The notes: generated by a model not told the origin, from the sequence alone. Counted from the first letter of the stretch, positions 51,506-61,428 are shown. The stretch is DNA of 64,000 nucleotides from Rhodospirillales bacterium (GCA_021775095.1 JAJFII010000104.1:1-64000), one strand, 5' to 3'. A program made the numbers and translations.

Positions 51506-53413
51506 ATGAGCAAGCGGACACGAATTGGAACAAAAATATCGATATTTGTTTCTGCAGTTCTTGGAATCAGCCTGCTGGCCGGGCTTGGTTTATTCTATGT
51601 AACGGAAAAAAGCCGGCTCGAGCTGAGTGTTCATGACAAGGCCGCACGGGTCCTTCTCGCATTGGAAGCGGGCCATACACAAGCGATGAAGCACCGCGGC
51701 GACAAAGAAGACAACAATCCTGTCCTCAAGGCTTTTAATGGTTCTTTGGAATATTTGTCGAAGACCCAGAAGCAGATGAATATCTGGATGATAATGGCGC
51801 CAAAAGTGGTCGACTATCAGGTTAAATTTGGCTTCCAGGAGATTGAACCGCCAACGGACGACGTTGACCAGTTGGCACTGGAAGCCGGAGTACCGGTCGG
51901 TCGGTTTATGCCGGGAAACCTCTACCGCTATACGGTGCCGGTCGTTATGGGGCAGGGACCGGCTGAGGATCCCATATGTATGACCTGTCACGGAAAAGAT
52001 ATGGGAATTAAGGCGGGTGAGGTGATCGGCGGGTTTTCCGTTGCTTACAATGCGTCAGCCGAATTTGGCGAATTCCGGACGATTTTTATTGAAATTGTCA
52101 TTTATTCAATTCTGCTCGTTGTCTTCGTTGCCGGAACTCTTATCTTTTTCGTTAACAAACTTGTTTCCAGACCCATCGCCGATGCCGCAAAAACGATGCA
52201 TGACGTCGCTTTTTTCGACACGGAAATTCAGGTCCCGGATCCACGCCAGTCAGACAGTCTGGAAATTACGGAAATTCTGGACGCAGCACGCGTTTTTAAC
52301 CAGCTTGCCAAATCCAAAGTACAATCTCTCAGGCTTGCCTTGGATGAACATGCGATCGTCAGCATTGCTGACGTTGATGGAACAATCAGTTTCGCCAATC
52401 AAAAATCCGCCGACATTAGCGGATATTCAATCGCAGAGCTGGTTGGTCAAAATCACCGGATTCTGAAATCAAACCAACATCTACCTGAATTTTTTAGCCA
52501 ACTTTGGCAGACAATTTCCAGCGGTAAAACCTGGCACGGTGAGATCAAGAACCGGGCCAAGAATGGGGAGTATTATTGGGAGGCCAGCACAATCGTTCCG
52601 TTTCTCAACGAGCGGGGGCAGATTTTTCAATATATTGCGATTTGTACCGATATAACAAAGACCAAAAAAAATGAAGAGGAACTGCGTGCCAGCAAAAAGT
52701 ATGCCGAAGAAGCCAACCGCGCCAAATCAAATTTTCTTGCCACCATGAGCCACGAACTGCGCACGCCGCTGACATCTATCAAAGGTGCCCTCGGGCTGAT
52801 GAATTCAATTGCCGAAACGGACGGCAAGGCAGAAAACAAAGAACTTTTTGAAATCTCAATGCGCAATACTGATGCCATGCTACTGTTGATCAATGAGTTG
52901 CTGGATTACGAAAAAATCTCTTCTGGCGCGTTGACCTTCGAAGCCGACATACAGGACGTTTGTTCGCTGACCGCAGAGACTGTCAATGACAATCTGGGGT
53001 TTGCGACCACCCATTCGGTGACATTCAGCTTTGCCCGTCCGGATTATCCAGCGTTCGCAAAAATCAATAAACATCGATTTGAACAGGTGTTGCGAAATTT
53101 GCTGTCGAATGCGGCCAAGTTTTCCAATCCCGGCGGCAAAGTGAAAATCTTCGTTGAAAATGAAAACGGCAAGGTGGTCGTCGGCGTCAGTGATACAGGG
53201 TTAGGGATTCCTGATGCATTCAAACCGAAAATTTTCGAGGCCTTCACCCAGTTTGACCCCTCGGCGACACGTAAGTTTTCCGGAACTGGTCTTGGTTTAT
53301 CGATCAGCAAAGCTCTGGTCGAAAACATGGGCGGGGAGCTCAGATTTGATTCTGTAGAAGGCGTTGGGTCAACCTTTTTTGTGAGCTTACCTCACCAGCC
53401 GGGCGCGCAATGA
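51506..53413 (+). CDS. Orphan hybrid-free sensor histidine kinase with c-type heme sensor domain
   Basis: A 635-residue membrane kinase. TM1 is at about 10-32, followed by a periplasmic Tll0287-like (DUF3365) domain at about 35-185 that holds a CMTCH heme motif (C158, C161, H162). TM2 is at about 192-216 and leads through a linker to a PAS domain (about 280-385), HisKA with H416 in SHELRTP, and HATPase_c with the N, G1 (DTGLGIPD) and G2 (GTGLGLS) boxes. It would sense redox state or a diatomic gas through heme. No response regulator gene is adjacent. The alternative start at 51476 (TTG) is less likely. Confidence 0.9.
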   Translation: MSKRTRIGTKISIFVSAVLGISLLAGLGLFYVTEKSRLELSVHDKAARVLLALEAGHTQAMKHRGDKEDNNPVLKAFNGSLEYLSKTQKQMNIWMIMAPKVVDYQVKFGFQEIEPPTDDVDQLALEAGVPVGRFMPGNLYRYTVPVVMGQGPAEDPICMTCHGKDMGIKAGEVIGGFSVAYNASAEFGEFRTIFIEIVIYSILLVVFVAGTLIFFVNKLVSRPIADAAKTMHDVAFFDTEIQVPDPRQSDSLEITEILDAARVFNQLAKSKVQSLRLALDEHAIVSIADVDGTISFANQKSADISGYSIAELVGQNHRILKSNQHLPEFFSQLWQTISSGKTWHGEIKNRAKNGEYYWEASTIVPFLNERGQIFQYIAICTDITKTKKNEEELRASKKYAEEANRAKSNFLATMSHELRTPLTSIKGALGLMNSIAETDGKAENKELFEISMRNTDAMLLLINELLDYEKISSGALTFEADIQDVCSLTAETVNDNLGFATTHSVTFSFARPDYPAFAKINKHRFEQVLRNLLSNAAKFSNPGGKVKIFVENENGKVVVGVSDTGLGIPDAFKPKIFEAFTQFDPSATRKFSGTGLGLSISKALVENMGGELRFDSVEGVGSTFFVSLPHQPGAQ

Positions 53414-53880
53414 AGCAAAGTTAGGTCGCGCCCGAAAGGCACCGTTCCACGTGGGCTGCTGCTGACCATTCATGTCCTCTGCAACAGGAGTTCTGATTTG
53501 GCCCGGTAATCTCTTTAACCCCGATATAAAAAAGCAATCAGAAAACAGGGAACCGGCGCATGTCGACGGGTTTTTACGAATGGGCACCACTGCGCCGGCG
53601 AACCCGCCCGGTGCCATATCCACAGGGATAAATTTATCAGATTTATATGCAAGGGTTAATATCTTTTGGTTGAGGGGGCTTCCCGGCAGCCGAACTGACC
53701 CGTCCCAAGCGAATAATTACCAGCCGGTTAATGAATTGGCGTTTATGTCATTTATTTATCCTCGAAGAAAACCAGGAGGGCGTGGCGCGGGGCGAAAGCT
53801 GATCGGCCTCGTCAACTCAACGAATAATATTAACCCGGAAGGGATCCGTATAGGGACATGGGCAGGGTGGATACTCTTGT
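53414..53880. other. Intergenic region after the sensor kinase
   Basis: About 467 bases between the kinase and the convergent LysR gene. A plus-strand frame of 162 codons from 53472 runs into the LysR gene, but it has no domain, no ribosome site and runs antisense there, so I do not call it. It holds the right copy of the 34-base repeat. Confidence 0.5.
53580..53613 (+). repeat. Short direct repeat, right copy
   Basis: Second copy of the repeat at 51331, with 30 of 34 bases identical. In both copies the minus strand could encode a PGGFA-A-VPI peptide, so they may be relics of a common sequence, but the surrounding DNA no longer aligns by eye. Confidence 0.65.
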
Positions 53881-54765
53881 TTAGCTGTCAATCATGCGAA
53901 ATATCCAGTCGCGAAAGATCTGTACTTTATCTGTATAGGCCTGAGTTTCCGGAACGATAAAATGCCGCAGAGATTTTCGTGCGACCAGGCCACGCAGGGC
54001 GGGCGGAACCACTAAGCGTCCGGCCGCCAGTTCTTCGCTGGCCAGAAAGTCTCCTTCCAGCGCGATCCCGAGACCGGAGACAGCGGCCTGCAGCGCCAGC
54101 ATAATGTTATCGAACCGCAGGCGTGAAAAATCTGAAATTCCGATGTGGTTGGCCGATAACCACGATGACCAGGAATATTCACTCAGTTCAGATTCAATGA
54201 GCCTGAATTTACTTAAATCTCCCGGGTCCCGAAGGCTGCTGCCCTTCAAGAGGGCCGGGCTGCACATGGGAACGATGTTTTCCTCAAACAGGGATTCGAC
54301 ATGCATACCGGGTTCTGATGCCGGTCCATAACGGATTTCAATATCAACTGCGTCGGAGCGGTCTTCCAATTTGGCGGAGGGTGTGACGATCCGTAAATCA
54401 ATGCCAGGGTTTTCCGATAGGAACAACGGAAGCCTCGGTGTCAACCACCGGTAGCCAAAGCTGACGCCACATTGGACGGTCAGGGTTTCGCGTTGCGGGC
54501 TGCCCAGTAAACGCTGTGTCCCGTCATCAATATGGCGATAGGCCTCGTGAATGGCTTCGTAATAGGTCACCCCTTCAACGGTCAGCCGCACGCCCCGATT
54601 GAGGCGAACAAATAGTTTTGTGTCCAAAAAATTCTCCAGCGCCTTAATATGGTGGCTGATACCGGATTTCGTAATATTCAGTTCATCGGCAGCACGCCAA
54701 AAACTGCCATTTCGTGCGGCGGCTTCGAACACGGCAAGGGCGCGCAGGGGGGGATGTTTGGACAA
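53881..54765 (-). CDS. LysR-family regulator (GcvA-like)
   Basis: A 294-residue regulator. The HTH is at the N-terminus (PPLRALAVFEAAARNGSFWRAADELNITKSGISHHIKALE), then the periplasmic-binding-like effector domain. GVSFGYRWLTPRLPLFLSENPGIDLRIVTPSA is the usual LysR start of this domain. The variant motif SGISHHIK and the length fit the GcvA/amino-acid subgroup. Divergent from the ABC-hyu operon by 137 bases, which it probably controls. The ligand is presumably the transported amino acid or product. Confidence 0.88.
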   Translation of the reverse strand: MSKHPPLRALAVFEAAARNGSFWRAADELNITKSGISHHIKALENFLDTKLFVRLNRGVRLTVEGVTYYEAIHEAYRHIDDGTQRLLGSPQRETLTVQCGVSFGYRWLTPRLPLFLSENPGIDLRIVTPSAKLEDRSDAVDIEIRYGPASEPGMHVESLFEENIVPMCSPALLKGSSLRDPGDLSKFRLIESELSEYSWSSWLSANHIGISDFSRLRFDNIMLALQAAVSGLGIALEGDFLASEELAAGRLVVPPALRGLVARKSLRHFIVPETQAYTDKVQIFRDWIFRMIDS

Positions 54766-54819
54766 ATTTAGCCTCCTTGGAGATCAGTTTAACTCAACAC
54801 AGGGTTCAAGTCTTTTAAT

Positions 54820-54849
54820 TTGTCAACGTTAAATAAAAACCAATAAGAT
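54820..54849 (+). promoter_or_regulatory. Candidate promoter of the ABC-hyu operon
   Basis: TTGTCA (54820-54825), an 18-base spacer, TAAGAT (54844-54849). Transcription would start near 54856, before ATG 54903. A TTTAA/TTAAA palindrome (54814-54833) overlaps the -35, and could be the LysR site. Confidence 0.4.
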
Positions 54850-54902
54850 AGGATTTTTTAGGGGTAAGCATAAATCTGATCATGGAACCAGGGAGAAAAT
54901 TG

Positions 54903-55823
54903 ATGAATTTTTCTAAACTCATTAAATCGACGGTCGCTTTGGCGATTTTCGCCGGTAGCGGCAGTTTCAGTCTTGACGTCTTGGCCGAAAGTGTTCTCGA
55001 CAAAGTCAAACGCGACAAGAAAATACTTGTCGGCACCAGAGAGTCGGCTCCGCCTTACGGGTATATTGATGCCGATGGCAATTGGGTTGGCTGGTCGATG
55101 GACCTGAGCCGGGCCATCCATAAAATCATCGAAAAAAAGATCGGCATGGAACTCGAGCTGGTGTTTAAACCAATCACGCCGCAGACACGAATTCCTTTGA
55201 TCGCAAACGGCACACTTGACTGGGTGCTCGGCACCACCGGTCGTTCGGTTAAACGCGAAGATGTGATCGATTTTTCGGTTATTAATAACGGTGTGTGCGT
55301 GGAAAAACTGTCCGCAAAGGACAGTGGTATCATGACCACTGCCGACTTGGCTGGCAAACGCGTTGGTGTAACGAAAGGCAGTAATGAGGAACGTTACATC
55401 ACGGCGCTTGGAAAAGCCGGTACACTTAATCCTCCGGCGATTGTCGTTCCTTTCGACAAACACTCAACCGGGTTCCTCGCAATGTCTCAGGGCAAAACAG
55501 ATGTTCATGTCACGCTCAGAGATACTTTGGTCAGCATGGCTGCAAAGTCTCCCAATCCAGATGACTGGCAAGTCAACGGGCCATCCCTATTTTGCAATCT
55601 GAACGGCATTATTCTGCCGGAAGATGATTCAAACTGGAAAGATATGGTTGATCACTCACTGTGTTATTTCATCGTAACCGGCGGTTATGAGAAACTTTGG
55701 GATGAGTGGTTCTCGGGTGACAATCCAAAGGCTGGGTATCAGAAAGTTCAATCCGATACCGTGCGGACGCTTGTCTATAACCAGTGTTCCTGGGGGGCCG
55801 AGAAGTTCCTGGATTCCAACTAG
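54903..55823 (+). CDS. ABC transporter substrate-binding protein, polar amino acid type
   Basis: A 306-residue periplasmic protein of the SBP_bac_3 family. A signal peptide (STVALAIFAGSGSFSLDVLAES) precedes the domain. The first-lobe VKRDKKILVGTRESAPPYGYIDADGNWVGWSMDLSRAI matches polar amino acid binders; the Arg-containing GTRESAPPYG and GTTGRSVKRED segments typically bind the alpha-amino and carboxylate groups. GSNEERYITALGKAG lies in the hinge. ATG 54903 follows GGGAG; an upstream ATG at 54882 lacks a ribosome site. First gene of the six-gene operon. Confidence 0.9.
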   Translation: MNFSKLIKSTVALAIFAGSGSFSLDVLAESVLDKVKRDKKILVGTRESAPPYGYIDADGNWVGWSMDLSRAIHKIIEKKIGMELELVFKPITPQTRIPLIANGTLDWVLGTTGRSVKREDVIDFSVINNGVCVEKLSAKDSGIMTTADLAGKRVGVTKGSNEERYITALGKAGTLNPPAIVVPFDKHSTGFLAMSQGKTDVHVTLRDTLVSMAAKSPNPDDWQVNGPSLFCNLNGIILPEDDSNWKDMVDHSLCYFIVTGGYEKLWDEWFSGDNPKAGYQKVQSDTVRTLVYNQCSWGAEKFLDSN

Positions 55824-55973
55824 CTGAACATTTGCCTCACGGGTGGGAGGAATTTATCTTCCCGCACACCGTTATTGTATAAGATACGAGAAGATGGGCA
55901 CGGCTGTTAGGGCTGTGGTCCGGCCGGGCGGCCTTATTCCAACGCCTGAATTGGGCCTTCAACGGGAACTGTA

Positions 55974-57179
55974 ATGATACCTATGAAATTCGCAGATCGC
56001 ATGGCTAACATTACGTCTTCTCAGTCTCTGGCGGTTATCGCCGAAGTCAAAAAGCTTCGCCGCTCCGGTGTTGATGTCGTCGATTTTGGGCATCAGGGTC
56101 ACACACCAACTGTAGCGCGCGAAGCGGCCACGCTCATGGTAAATGATGCGGAGGGGTCTTTTTACTCCAATTCCCGTGGCCTTCCCGGACTGCGCCAAGT
56201 GATAGCAGACAAGCTGGCAACAGAGAATGATATCACGGCAGATCCAGACACCAATATTGTCGTTACCATCGGCGCCAAGCAGGGGGTTTTAACGGCTCTT
56301 CTTGTGTTGGTTGACCGTGGTGATGAGGTCTTGCTAGACGATCCAGGTTGGATCAGTTTCGCGCCGATGATCCATATAACCGGTGCCACGCCCGTTGCAG
56401 TGCCGTTGTCAGAGGAGCATGGTTTCCGCTCAACGGTTGAAAGTTACCGTCAACGGATCACAGCAAACACCCGGGTGCTGCTTCTCTGTAATCCGCATAA
56501 CCCCACGGGTCGTTGCCTGAACCGCGATGAGCTGCTGGAAATCGCGGCGCTTGCCCAAGAGTTCAACATTTATGTCCTGATGGACGAGGCCTACGAACAT
56601 TTCGTCTATGACACCAATAAATTCGTCTCCATGGCCTCATTGCCGGGAATGGCTGAGCGCACGATTACCGCGCAAACGGTTAGCAAGATATATAATATGG
56701 CCGGTTGGCGGGTGGGTTGGATTGTCGCAAACGCCGATATTATCAATCAAATTCTTTCTATACATACACATCTGGTTACTTGCCCGACTACGTTTGCCCA
56801 AGCGGGTGTGCAGGCAGCTATTGCCGCCGGCGTTGGTGAGGGTGATCTGCCGCTACGCGAAATCGTCGCCAATTACCAAGACCAGAGAAACGCCATGGTT
56901 ACTGGCTTGAGAAATATGAACTCGGTCAGCTGCTTTATGCCGGAAGGGGCGTTTTTTGCTTTTCCCAATATCAGCAAATATGGCATGAGTTCGATCGATA
57001 TGTCGCGCTATCTGCTTGATCAGGCGCGTGTCGCAACGATCCCCGGCTCGGCCTTCGGCGACGCTGGCGAGGGCCATGTGAGACTGGTGTTCAAAACCGA
57101 CGTCAACGAGATATCACGTGGTCTGGAGCGCATCGGTGAAGCACTTTGCAGGCTGAAAAATGCCGGGCAAGTGCCATGA
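55974..57179 (+). CDS. PLP-dependent aminotransferase, aspartate aminotransferase type
   Basis: A 401-residue fold-type I aminotransferase. TIGAKQGVLTALL is the cofactor loop, NPHNPTGRCL the binding Asn-Pro, MDEAYEHFVYD the Asp and Tyr that hold the pyridine, K238 in SKIYNMAGWRVG forms the Schiff base, and the terminal arginine is in GHVRLVFKTD. Class I of the aspartate/prephenate aminotransferase branch. It sits between the binding protein and the permeases of an ABC operon, so it should act on the imported compound. Overlaps the first permease by four bases. Confidence 0.9.
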   Translation: MIPMKFADRMANITSSQSLAVIAEVKKLRRSGVDVVDFGHQGHTPTVAREAATLMVNDAEGSFYSNSRGLPGLRQVIADKLATENDITADPDTNIVVTIGAKQGVLTALLVLVDRGDEVLLDDPGWISFAPMIHITGATPVAVPLSEEHGFRSTVESYRQRITANTRVLLLCNPHNPTGRCLNRDELLEIAALAQEFNIYVLMDEAYEHFVYDTNKFVSMASLPGMAERTITAQTVSKIYNMAGWRVGWIVANADIINQILSIHTHLVTCPTTFAQAGVQAAIAAGVGEGDLPLREIVANYQDQRNAMVTGLRNMNSVSCFMPEGAFFAFPNISKYGMSSIDMSRYLLDQARVATIPGSAFGDAGEGHVRLVFKTDVNEISRGLERIGEALCRLKNAGQVP

Positions 57180-57895
57180 CCCTGAAATATGATTTCGACT
57201 GGCCGATGTTGCTTGAGGATCCTTACCGGGAATGGATCATTGAGGGTTTTATAAACACCGTCTATCTCTCATTGATGGCCTGGGGCATTGCGTTGATGAT
57301 CGGTATCTTTATTGGCACCATCCGCATGACACGATCACCGATGCTGCGTTTCATCGGTACGGTTTACGTCGAATTCTTCCGTAATATCCCCTTGCTGGTG
57401 CAGCTGTTTGTCTGGTTTTTCGTTTTTCCATTAATGTTGCCGCACGACTGGATGATGTCGTGGAACCGTTTACCCCATGTTCCTTTTCTGACAGCACTGC
57501 TGGCGCTTTCTTTATTCACGGCGGCCCGCGTCGCCGAGCATATTCGCTCCGGGATTTCTTCAATTCCAAAGGGACAGTTTGATGCTGCAACGTCTTCCGG
57601 GTTAACCCAGGTGCAGATGTATCGCTACGTTATTATTCCCTACGCGTTTCGGGTGATGATACCGACCATCGCGTCAGAATTTTTGACAATATTTAAGAAT
57701 TCGGCCCTGACCCTGACCATCGGTGTGTCTGAGATTACCAGTGCCGCCAAGTCCATTGAAGCTTGGTCATTTCACGGCATCGAGGCCTACTCCGTCGCCT
57801 CGGTCACCTACATGACGACCACGGCCACGGTCGTTCTGTTTATGGGCTGGCTCGAACATCGCCTGAGAATTCCAGGCCTGATTGCCAAGAAATGA
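57176..57895 (+). CDS. ABC transporter permease 1, polar amino acid (HisM/HisQ family)
   Basis: A 239-residue inner-membrane protein with about five helices. The EAA loop is visible in ARVAEHIRSGISSIPKGQFDAATSSGLTQVQMYRYVIIPYAFRVMIPTIASEF, which docks with the ATPase. VEFFRNIPLLVQLFVWFFV is the family-typical segment. ATG 57176 overlaps the aminotransferase stop as ATGA. Pairs with permease 2 as the membrane unit. Confidence 0.92.
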   Translation: MTLKYDFDWPMLLEDPYREWIIEGFINTVYLSLMAWGIALMIGIFIGTIRMTRSPMLRFIGTVYVEFFRNIPLLVQLFVWFFVFPLMLPHDWMMSWNRLPHVPFLTALLALSLFTAARVAEHIRSGISSIPKGQFDAATSSGLTQVQMYRYVIIPYAFRVMIPTIASEFLTIFKNSALTLTIGVSEITSAAKSIEAWSFHGIEAYSVASVTYMTTTATVVLFMGWLEHRLRIPGLIAKK

Positions 57896-57907
57896 GGATA
57901 TAGAAGA

Positions 57908-58558
57908 ATGGACTGGAGTGTAATCATCAACAATCTTCCGTTCCTCATGAAGGGGTTATGGATGAGCGTAAAACTTGCCACGCTGGTGGTGATTTTTGCG
58001 TTTCCACTGGCTTGTTTGATTGCCGTTGGCCGGATCAGTACCCGGCGGTGGGTGCGGTATCCGTCGGCGATATTTGTCAATGCCATGCGTTCCAATCCGT
58101 TGATCCTGATTGTCTTTTGGTTTTTCTTTTTGGTGCCCTTGATAACCGGCAAACCGGTTGGTGATTTTGCTTCGGTGATGATCGGCTTCGTGGTTTTCTT
58201 CTCTGCCTATTTTACGGAAATTATCCGCTCCGGCATTCAGTCCGTCGGCCGCAACCAAATTCAGGCCGGGCTGTCAACCGGACTGACCTATTTTCAAACC
58301 ATGCGCATGATTATCCTGCCCCAGGCCCTGCGAAATATGATGCCCGCCCTGATTACCGAATGCGTCATTGTCTTTCAAGGCACGACCATTGCGTATGTGG
58401 TCGGGCTCAGGGAATTCCTGAACTCGACGTTCCTGATTACCGAAGTCACCCTGCGCCCGGCTGAACTCTATACATTTGCCGCATTCGTGTACTTCGTTGT
58501 TTGTTTTGCAGGCTCCAGCCTGGCACGACAACTGGAAAAACGACAAGTGAGGACATAA
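57908..58558 (+). CDS. ABC transporter permease 2, polar amino acid (HisM/HisQ family)
   Basis: A 216-residue permease. MRSNPLILIVFWFFFLVPLITG and the EAA loop TEIIRSGIQSVGRNQIQAGLSTGLTYFQTMRMIILPQALRNMMPALITE are visible. It has about five helices. The TAA stop abuts the ATG of the ATPase (58559). With permease 1 it forms the heterodimeric channel. Confidence 0.92.
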   Translation: MDWSVIINNLPFLMKGLWMSVKLATLVVIFAFPLACLIAVGRISTRRWVRYPSAIFVNAMRSNPLILIVFWFFFLVPLITGKPVGDFASVMIGFVVFFSAYFTEIIRSGIQSVGRNQIQAGLSTGLTYFQTMRMIILPQALRNMMPALITECVIVFQGTTIAYVVGLREFLNSTFLITEVTLRPAELYTFAAFVYFVVCFAGSSLARQLEKRQVRT

Positions 58559-59299
58559 ATGACGGACCCTTTAGTCGATATCAGGGATTTGAGTCTTTGG
58601 TATGAGAAATTCAAGGCGCTGGACAACATCTCTACGAGCTTTTCGTCAGGCCGATGTGTTGTCATATGTGGGCCCAGTGGCTCGGGTAAAAGTTCACTTT
58701 TGCGCTGCATCAACCGACTTGAAGAGTTTCAGGAGGGCGACGTTTTATTCGAAGGCCAGAGCCTTCGCGAATGCCCGAATATTGCCGCTTTGCGCTCCAA
58801 CATCGGCATGGTGTTTCAGCATTTCGAGCTTTATCCCCACATGTCTATCCTCGATAATATTACCCTGGCACCGCGCCACGCCAAGGGAAAATCAAAAGCC
58901 GATGCGGAGGCTCTGGCGCATACTCTGTTAGAGCGGGTTGACATTGCCGATCAGGCGAAAAAGTACCCGGCGGAACTCTCCGGCGGACAACAGCAACGCG
59001 CGGCGATTGCCCGCGCCTTGGCCTTAGAGCCCAAGCTGATGCTGTTTGATGAACCGACTTCCGCCCTCGATCCGGAAATGATTGTTGAAGTTCTCCGTGT
59101 CATGCGTGACCTCGCCAAAGATGGTATGACGATGCTGGTGGTGACCCATGAAATGGTATTTGCCCGCGAAGTTTCCGATGAGATCATCTTTATGGACGAC
59201 GGAAAAATTGTTGAGCGCAAAGAGACCGACGACTTTTTTTCCAACCCGCATTCCAAGCGTGCCCAAGATTTTCTTGATCGCATTCTGATGAAAATCTGA
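58559..59299 (+). CDS. ABC transporter ATP-binding protein, polar amino acid type
   Basis: A 246-residue ATPase. Walker A is [12 protein letters not shown], the Q-loop is in [13 protein letters not shown], the signature is [19 protein letters not shown], Walker B is [16 protein letters not shown] and the H-loop is VTHEM. Closely resembles GlnQ/HisP. It powers import by the two permeases above. The stop is 11 bases before hyuA. Confidence 0.95.
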   Translation: MTDPLVDIRDLSLWYEKFKALDNISTSFSSGRCVVICGPSGSGKSSLLRCINRLEEFQEGDVLFEGQSLRECPNIAALRSNIGMVFQHFELYPHMSILDNITLAPRHAKGKSKADAEALAHTLLERVDIADQAKKYPAELSGGQQQRAAIARALALEPKLMLFDEPTSALDPEMIVEVLRVMRDLAKDGMTMLVVTHEMVFAREVSDEIIFMDDGKIVERKETDDFFSNPHSKRAQDFLDRILMKI

Positions 59300-59310
59300 G
59301 GGGTACCATT

Positions 59311-61428
59311 ATGCGATCCGGTTCAAAAAACGCCTACCGAGTTGGCATTGATATTGGCGGAACCTTCACCGATATCGTGCTGTTGGATCACGATGGTAAT
59401 ATTCTTACCAAAAAAATTTCTTCAACGCCTGACGACTATGGGCGTGCAATTTCTGAAGGGTTGGAGAATTTGTTTGTCGAGCACGACATACTTCCGGTCG
59501 AGGTCGACGAAGTTGTTCACGCGACGACCGTTGCCACCAACGCTGTACTGGAAGGCAAGGGCGCGAAGACGGGGCTTATTACGACGCAAGGTTTTCGTGA
59601 TGTTCTGGAATTCAGGCGTATTCGTGTGCCCGAACTTTACAATCTTGATTATGTAAAACCAAAACCCCTGGTGCCCAGACAAATGAGACTTGAGGTCCGT
59701 GAACGCATTGGTGCCGGTGGTCAGGTTCGGTTGCCACTTGATGAAAAATCCGTCGAGACGGCGGCCCGGCGATTTATTGATGCCGGGGTCGGGGCCATCG
59801 CCGTATGCCTGCTGCATTCCTATGCCAATCCGATCCACGAGCAACGCATAAAGGATATACTTCAAGACCTATTACCACCGGAAATTTTTGTCTGTTATTC
59901 CTTTGAAGTCCTGCCGGAAATTCGCGAATACGAGAGAACCAGTACGACGGTTGTAAACGCCTTTCTCGGTCCAGTAATGAACAGTTATCTGACCAACCTG
60001 AAGACCCGTCTGGATGATATGGGCATTCGCAAATCCTTTCATGTGATGCAGTCGGCGGGTGGTCGAATGAGCCTTGAAGCGGCAATTTCCAAACCCGCCT
60101 ATCTGGTTGAATCGGGCCCGGCGGCAGGCGTTATTGCGGCGGCGCACATTGCCAAGAAAGCCGGATTACTGGAAGTCGTTACGCTCGATATCGGGGGAAC
60201 GACGGCAAAAACTGCAATTGTCGAAAATGGTGAACCGACGCGCACCAGTGAATATGAAATTGGCGCCGGTATCAACCTCTCAAGCAAGCTGGTCAAAGGG
60301 GCCGGGTACGCCATCAAACTGCCGTTTATTGATGTTTCCGAAATTGGTGCTGGCGGCGGCAGCCATATCAGTTTTGATAAAGGAGGGTTGCTGAAAGTAG
60401 GGCCCGAGAGTGCCGCATCGGTTCCGGGGCCGGTTTGCTATGACGCCGGCGGCAAAACGGCGACCTTGACCGATGCCATCCTTTCCTTGGGGTACCTGAA
60501 TCCGGATCATCTTGTTGGTGGCGCGCTTAAACTTAACGCGAATAAGGCCGTTCGGGCGCTTGAGCAACAGGTCTGCCAGGCCCTCAACAAACCGCTTTCT
60601 GAGGCCGCTTACGGTGTATTCACCGTCGCCGTGTCGAACATGGTTCGCGCCGTTAAATCCGTCTCAACCTATCGCGGCCGTGATCCCCGTGATTATGCCT
60701 TGATCGCATTTGGCGGCAACGGTCCCATTGTGGGGGCGGCGATTGCCCGTGAATTGGGAATGACAACTGTATTGATCCCGCCCAATCCCGGTGTGCTCAG
60801 CTCATACGGCCTCCTGGTGGCCGACAATACCCACGAACGGGTCAAGTCGTTTGCCGGGTTGGTTCATGAAATTGAGATCGAACAGGTGCGCCTGATATTT
60901 GATAATCTCGCCAGATCAGCGACGCAAGCCCTTATCGATGAGGGTTTTGATCCGGCTCATATCAGTGTGCAAAGTCTGGCGGACCTGCGCTACGCGGGAC
61001 AGGCTTTTGAACTGACGGTTGCGCTCGATACAGGCAGGCCAATTGACGCCAATCAAATGGTAGCAAAGTTTCATGAGGAACACAACCGGACCTATTCTCA
61101 CAAAGCCGAACAGGAGCCGGTTGAAATTGTCAATTTAAGGATCATCGCCAAGGTGGCAGGTGATCAATCCGAGCCACCGCCAAGCATTGCGGTGCCGCCG
61201 TTGTCCGGACCCGATGTTAAACGGTTGGCTTATTTCGGTGCAGACGATGGCACATTGAACACCCCGATCATCACACGGGCGGACCTGATCGGAAACCATA
61301 GGGCGGGCCCGGTCATCGTCGAGGAATACGATTCGACAATTGTTGTCCCGCCCGATTGGACGGCAGGTATCGATGGCGCAAATAACGTTTTGATTTCATG
61401 GCAGTTGGATAATGCAGATGAAGATTGA
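59311..61428 (+). CDS. hyuA: Hydantoinase/oxoprolinase subunit A (HyuA)
   Basis: A 705-residue ATP-binding subunit of the Hydantoinase_A/Hydant_A_N family. RVGIDIGGTFTDIVLLDHDG is the ATPase phosphate loop, HATTVATNAVLEGKG and YSFEVLPEIREYERTSTTVVNAFLGP continue the fold, TLDIGGTTAKTAIV is the second actin-like loop and AFGGNGPIVGAAIARELG is conserved. ATP-dependent cleavage of cyclic amides such as 5-oxoproline or N-methylhydantoin is the family activity; acetone carboxylase subunits are related. Ends inside the hyuB start region. Confidence 0.9.
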   Translation: MRSGSKNAYRVGIDIGGTFTDIVLLDHDGNILTKKISSTPDDYGRAISEGLENLFVEHDILPVEVDEVVHATTVATNAVLEGKGAKTGLITTQGFRDVLEFRRIRVPELYNLDYVKPKPLVPRQMRLEVRERIGAGGQVRLPLDEKSVETAARRFIDAGVGAIAVCLLHSYANPIHEQRIKDILQDLLPPEIFVCYSFEVLPEIREYERTSTTVVNAFLGPVMNSYLTNLKTRLDDMGIRKSFHVMQSAGGRMSLEAAISKPAYLVESGPAAGVIAAAHIAKKAGLLEVVTLDIGGTTAKTAIVENGEPTRTSEYEIGAGINLSSKLVKGAGYAIKLPFIDVSEIGAGGGSHISFDKGGLLKVGPESAASVPGPVCYDAGGKTATLTDAILSLGYLNPDHLVGGALKLNANKAVRALEQQVCQALNKPLSEAAYGVFTVAVSNMVRAVKSVSTYRGRDPRDYALIAFGGNGPIVGAAIARELGMTTVLIPPNPGVLSSYGLLVADNTHERVKSFAGLVHEIEIEQVRLIFDNLARSATQALIDEGFDPAHISVQSLADLRYAGQAFELTVALDTGRPIDANQMVAKFHEEHNRTYSHKAEQEPVEIVNLRIIAKVAGDQSEPPPSIAVPPLSGPDVKRLAYFGADDGTLNTPIITRADLIGNHRAGPVIVEEYDSTIVVPPDWTAGIDGANNVLISWQLDNADED

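Noticed and set aside
53472-53960. Plus-strand frame of 162 codons after the sensor kinase
   Set aside because: No domain, no ribosome site, low-complexity codon use, and its 3' part is antisense to the LysR gene.
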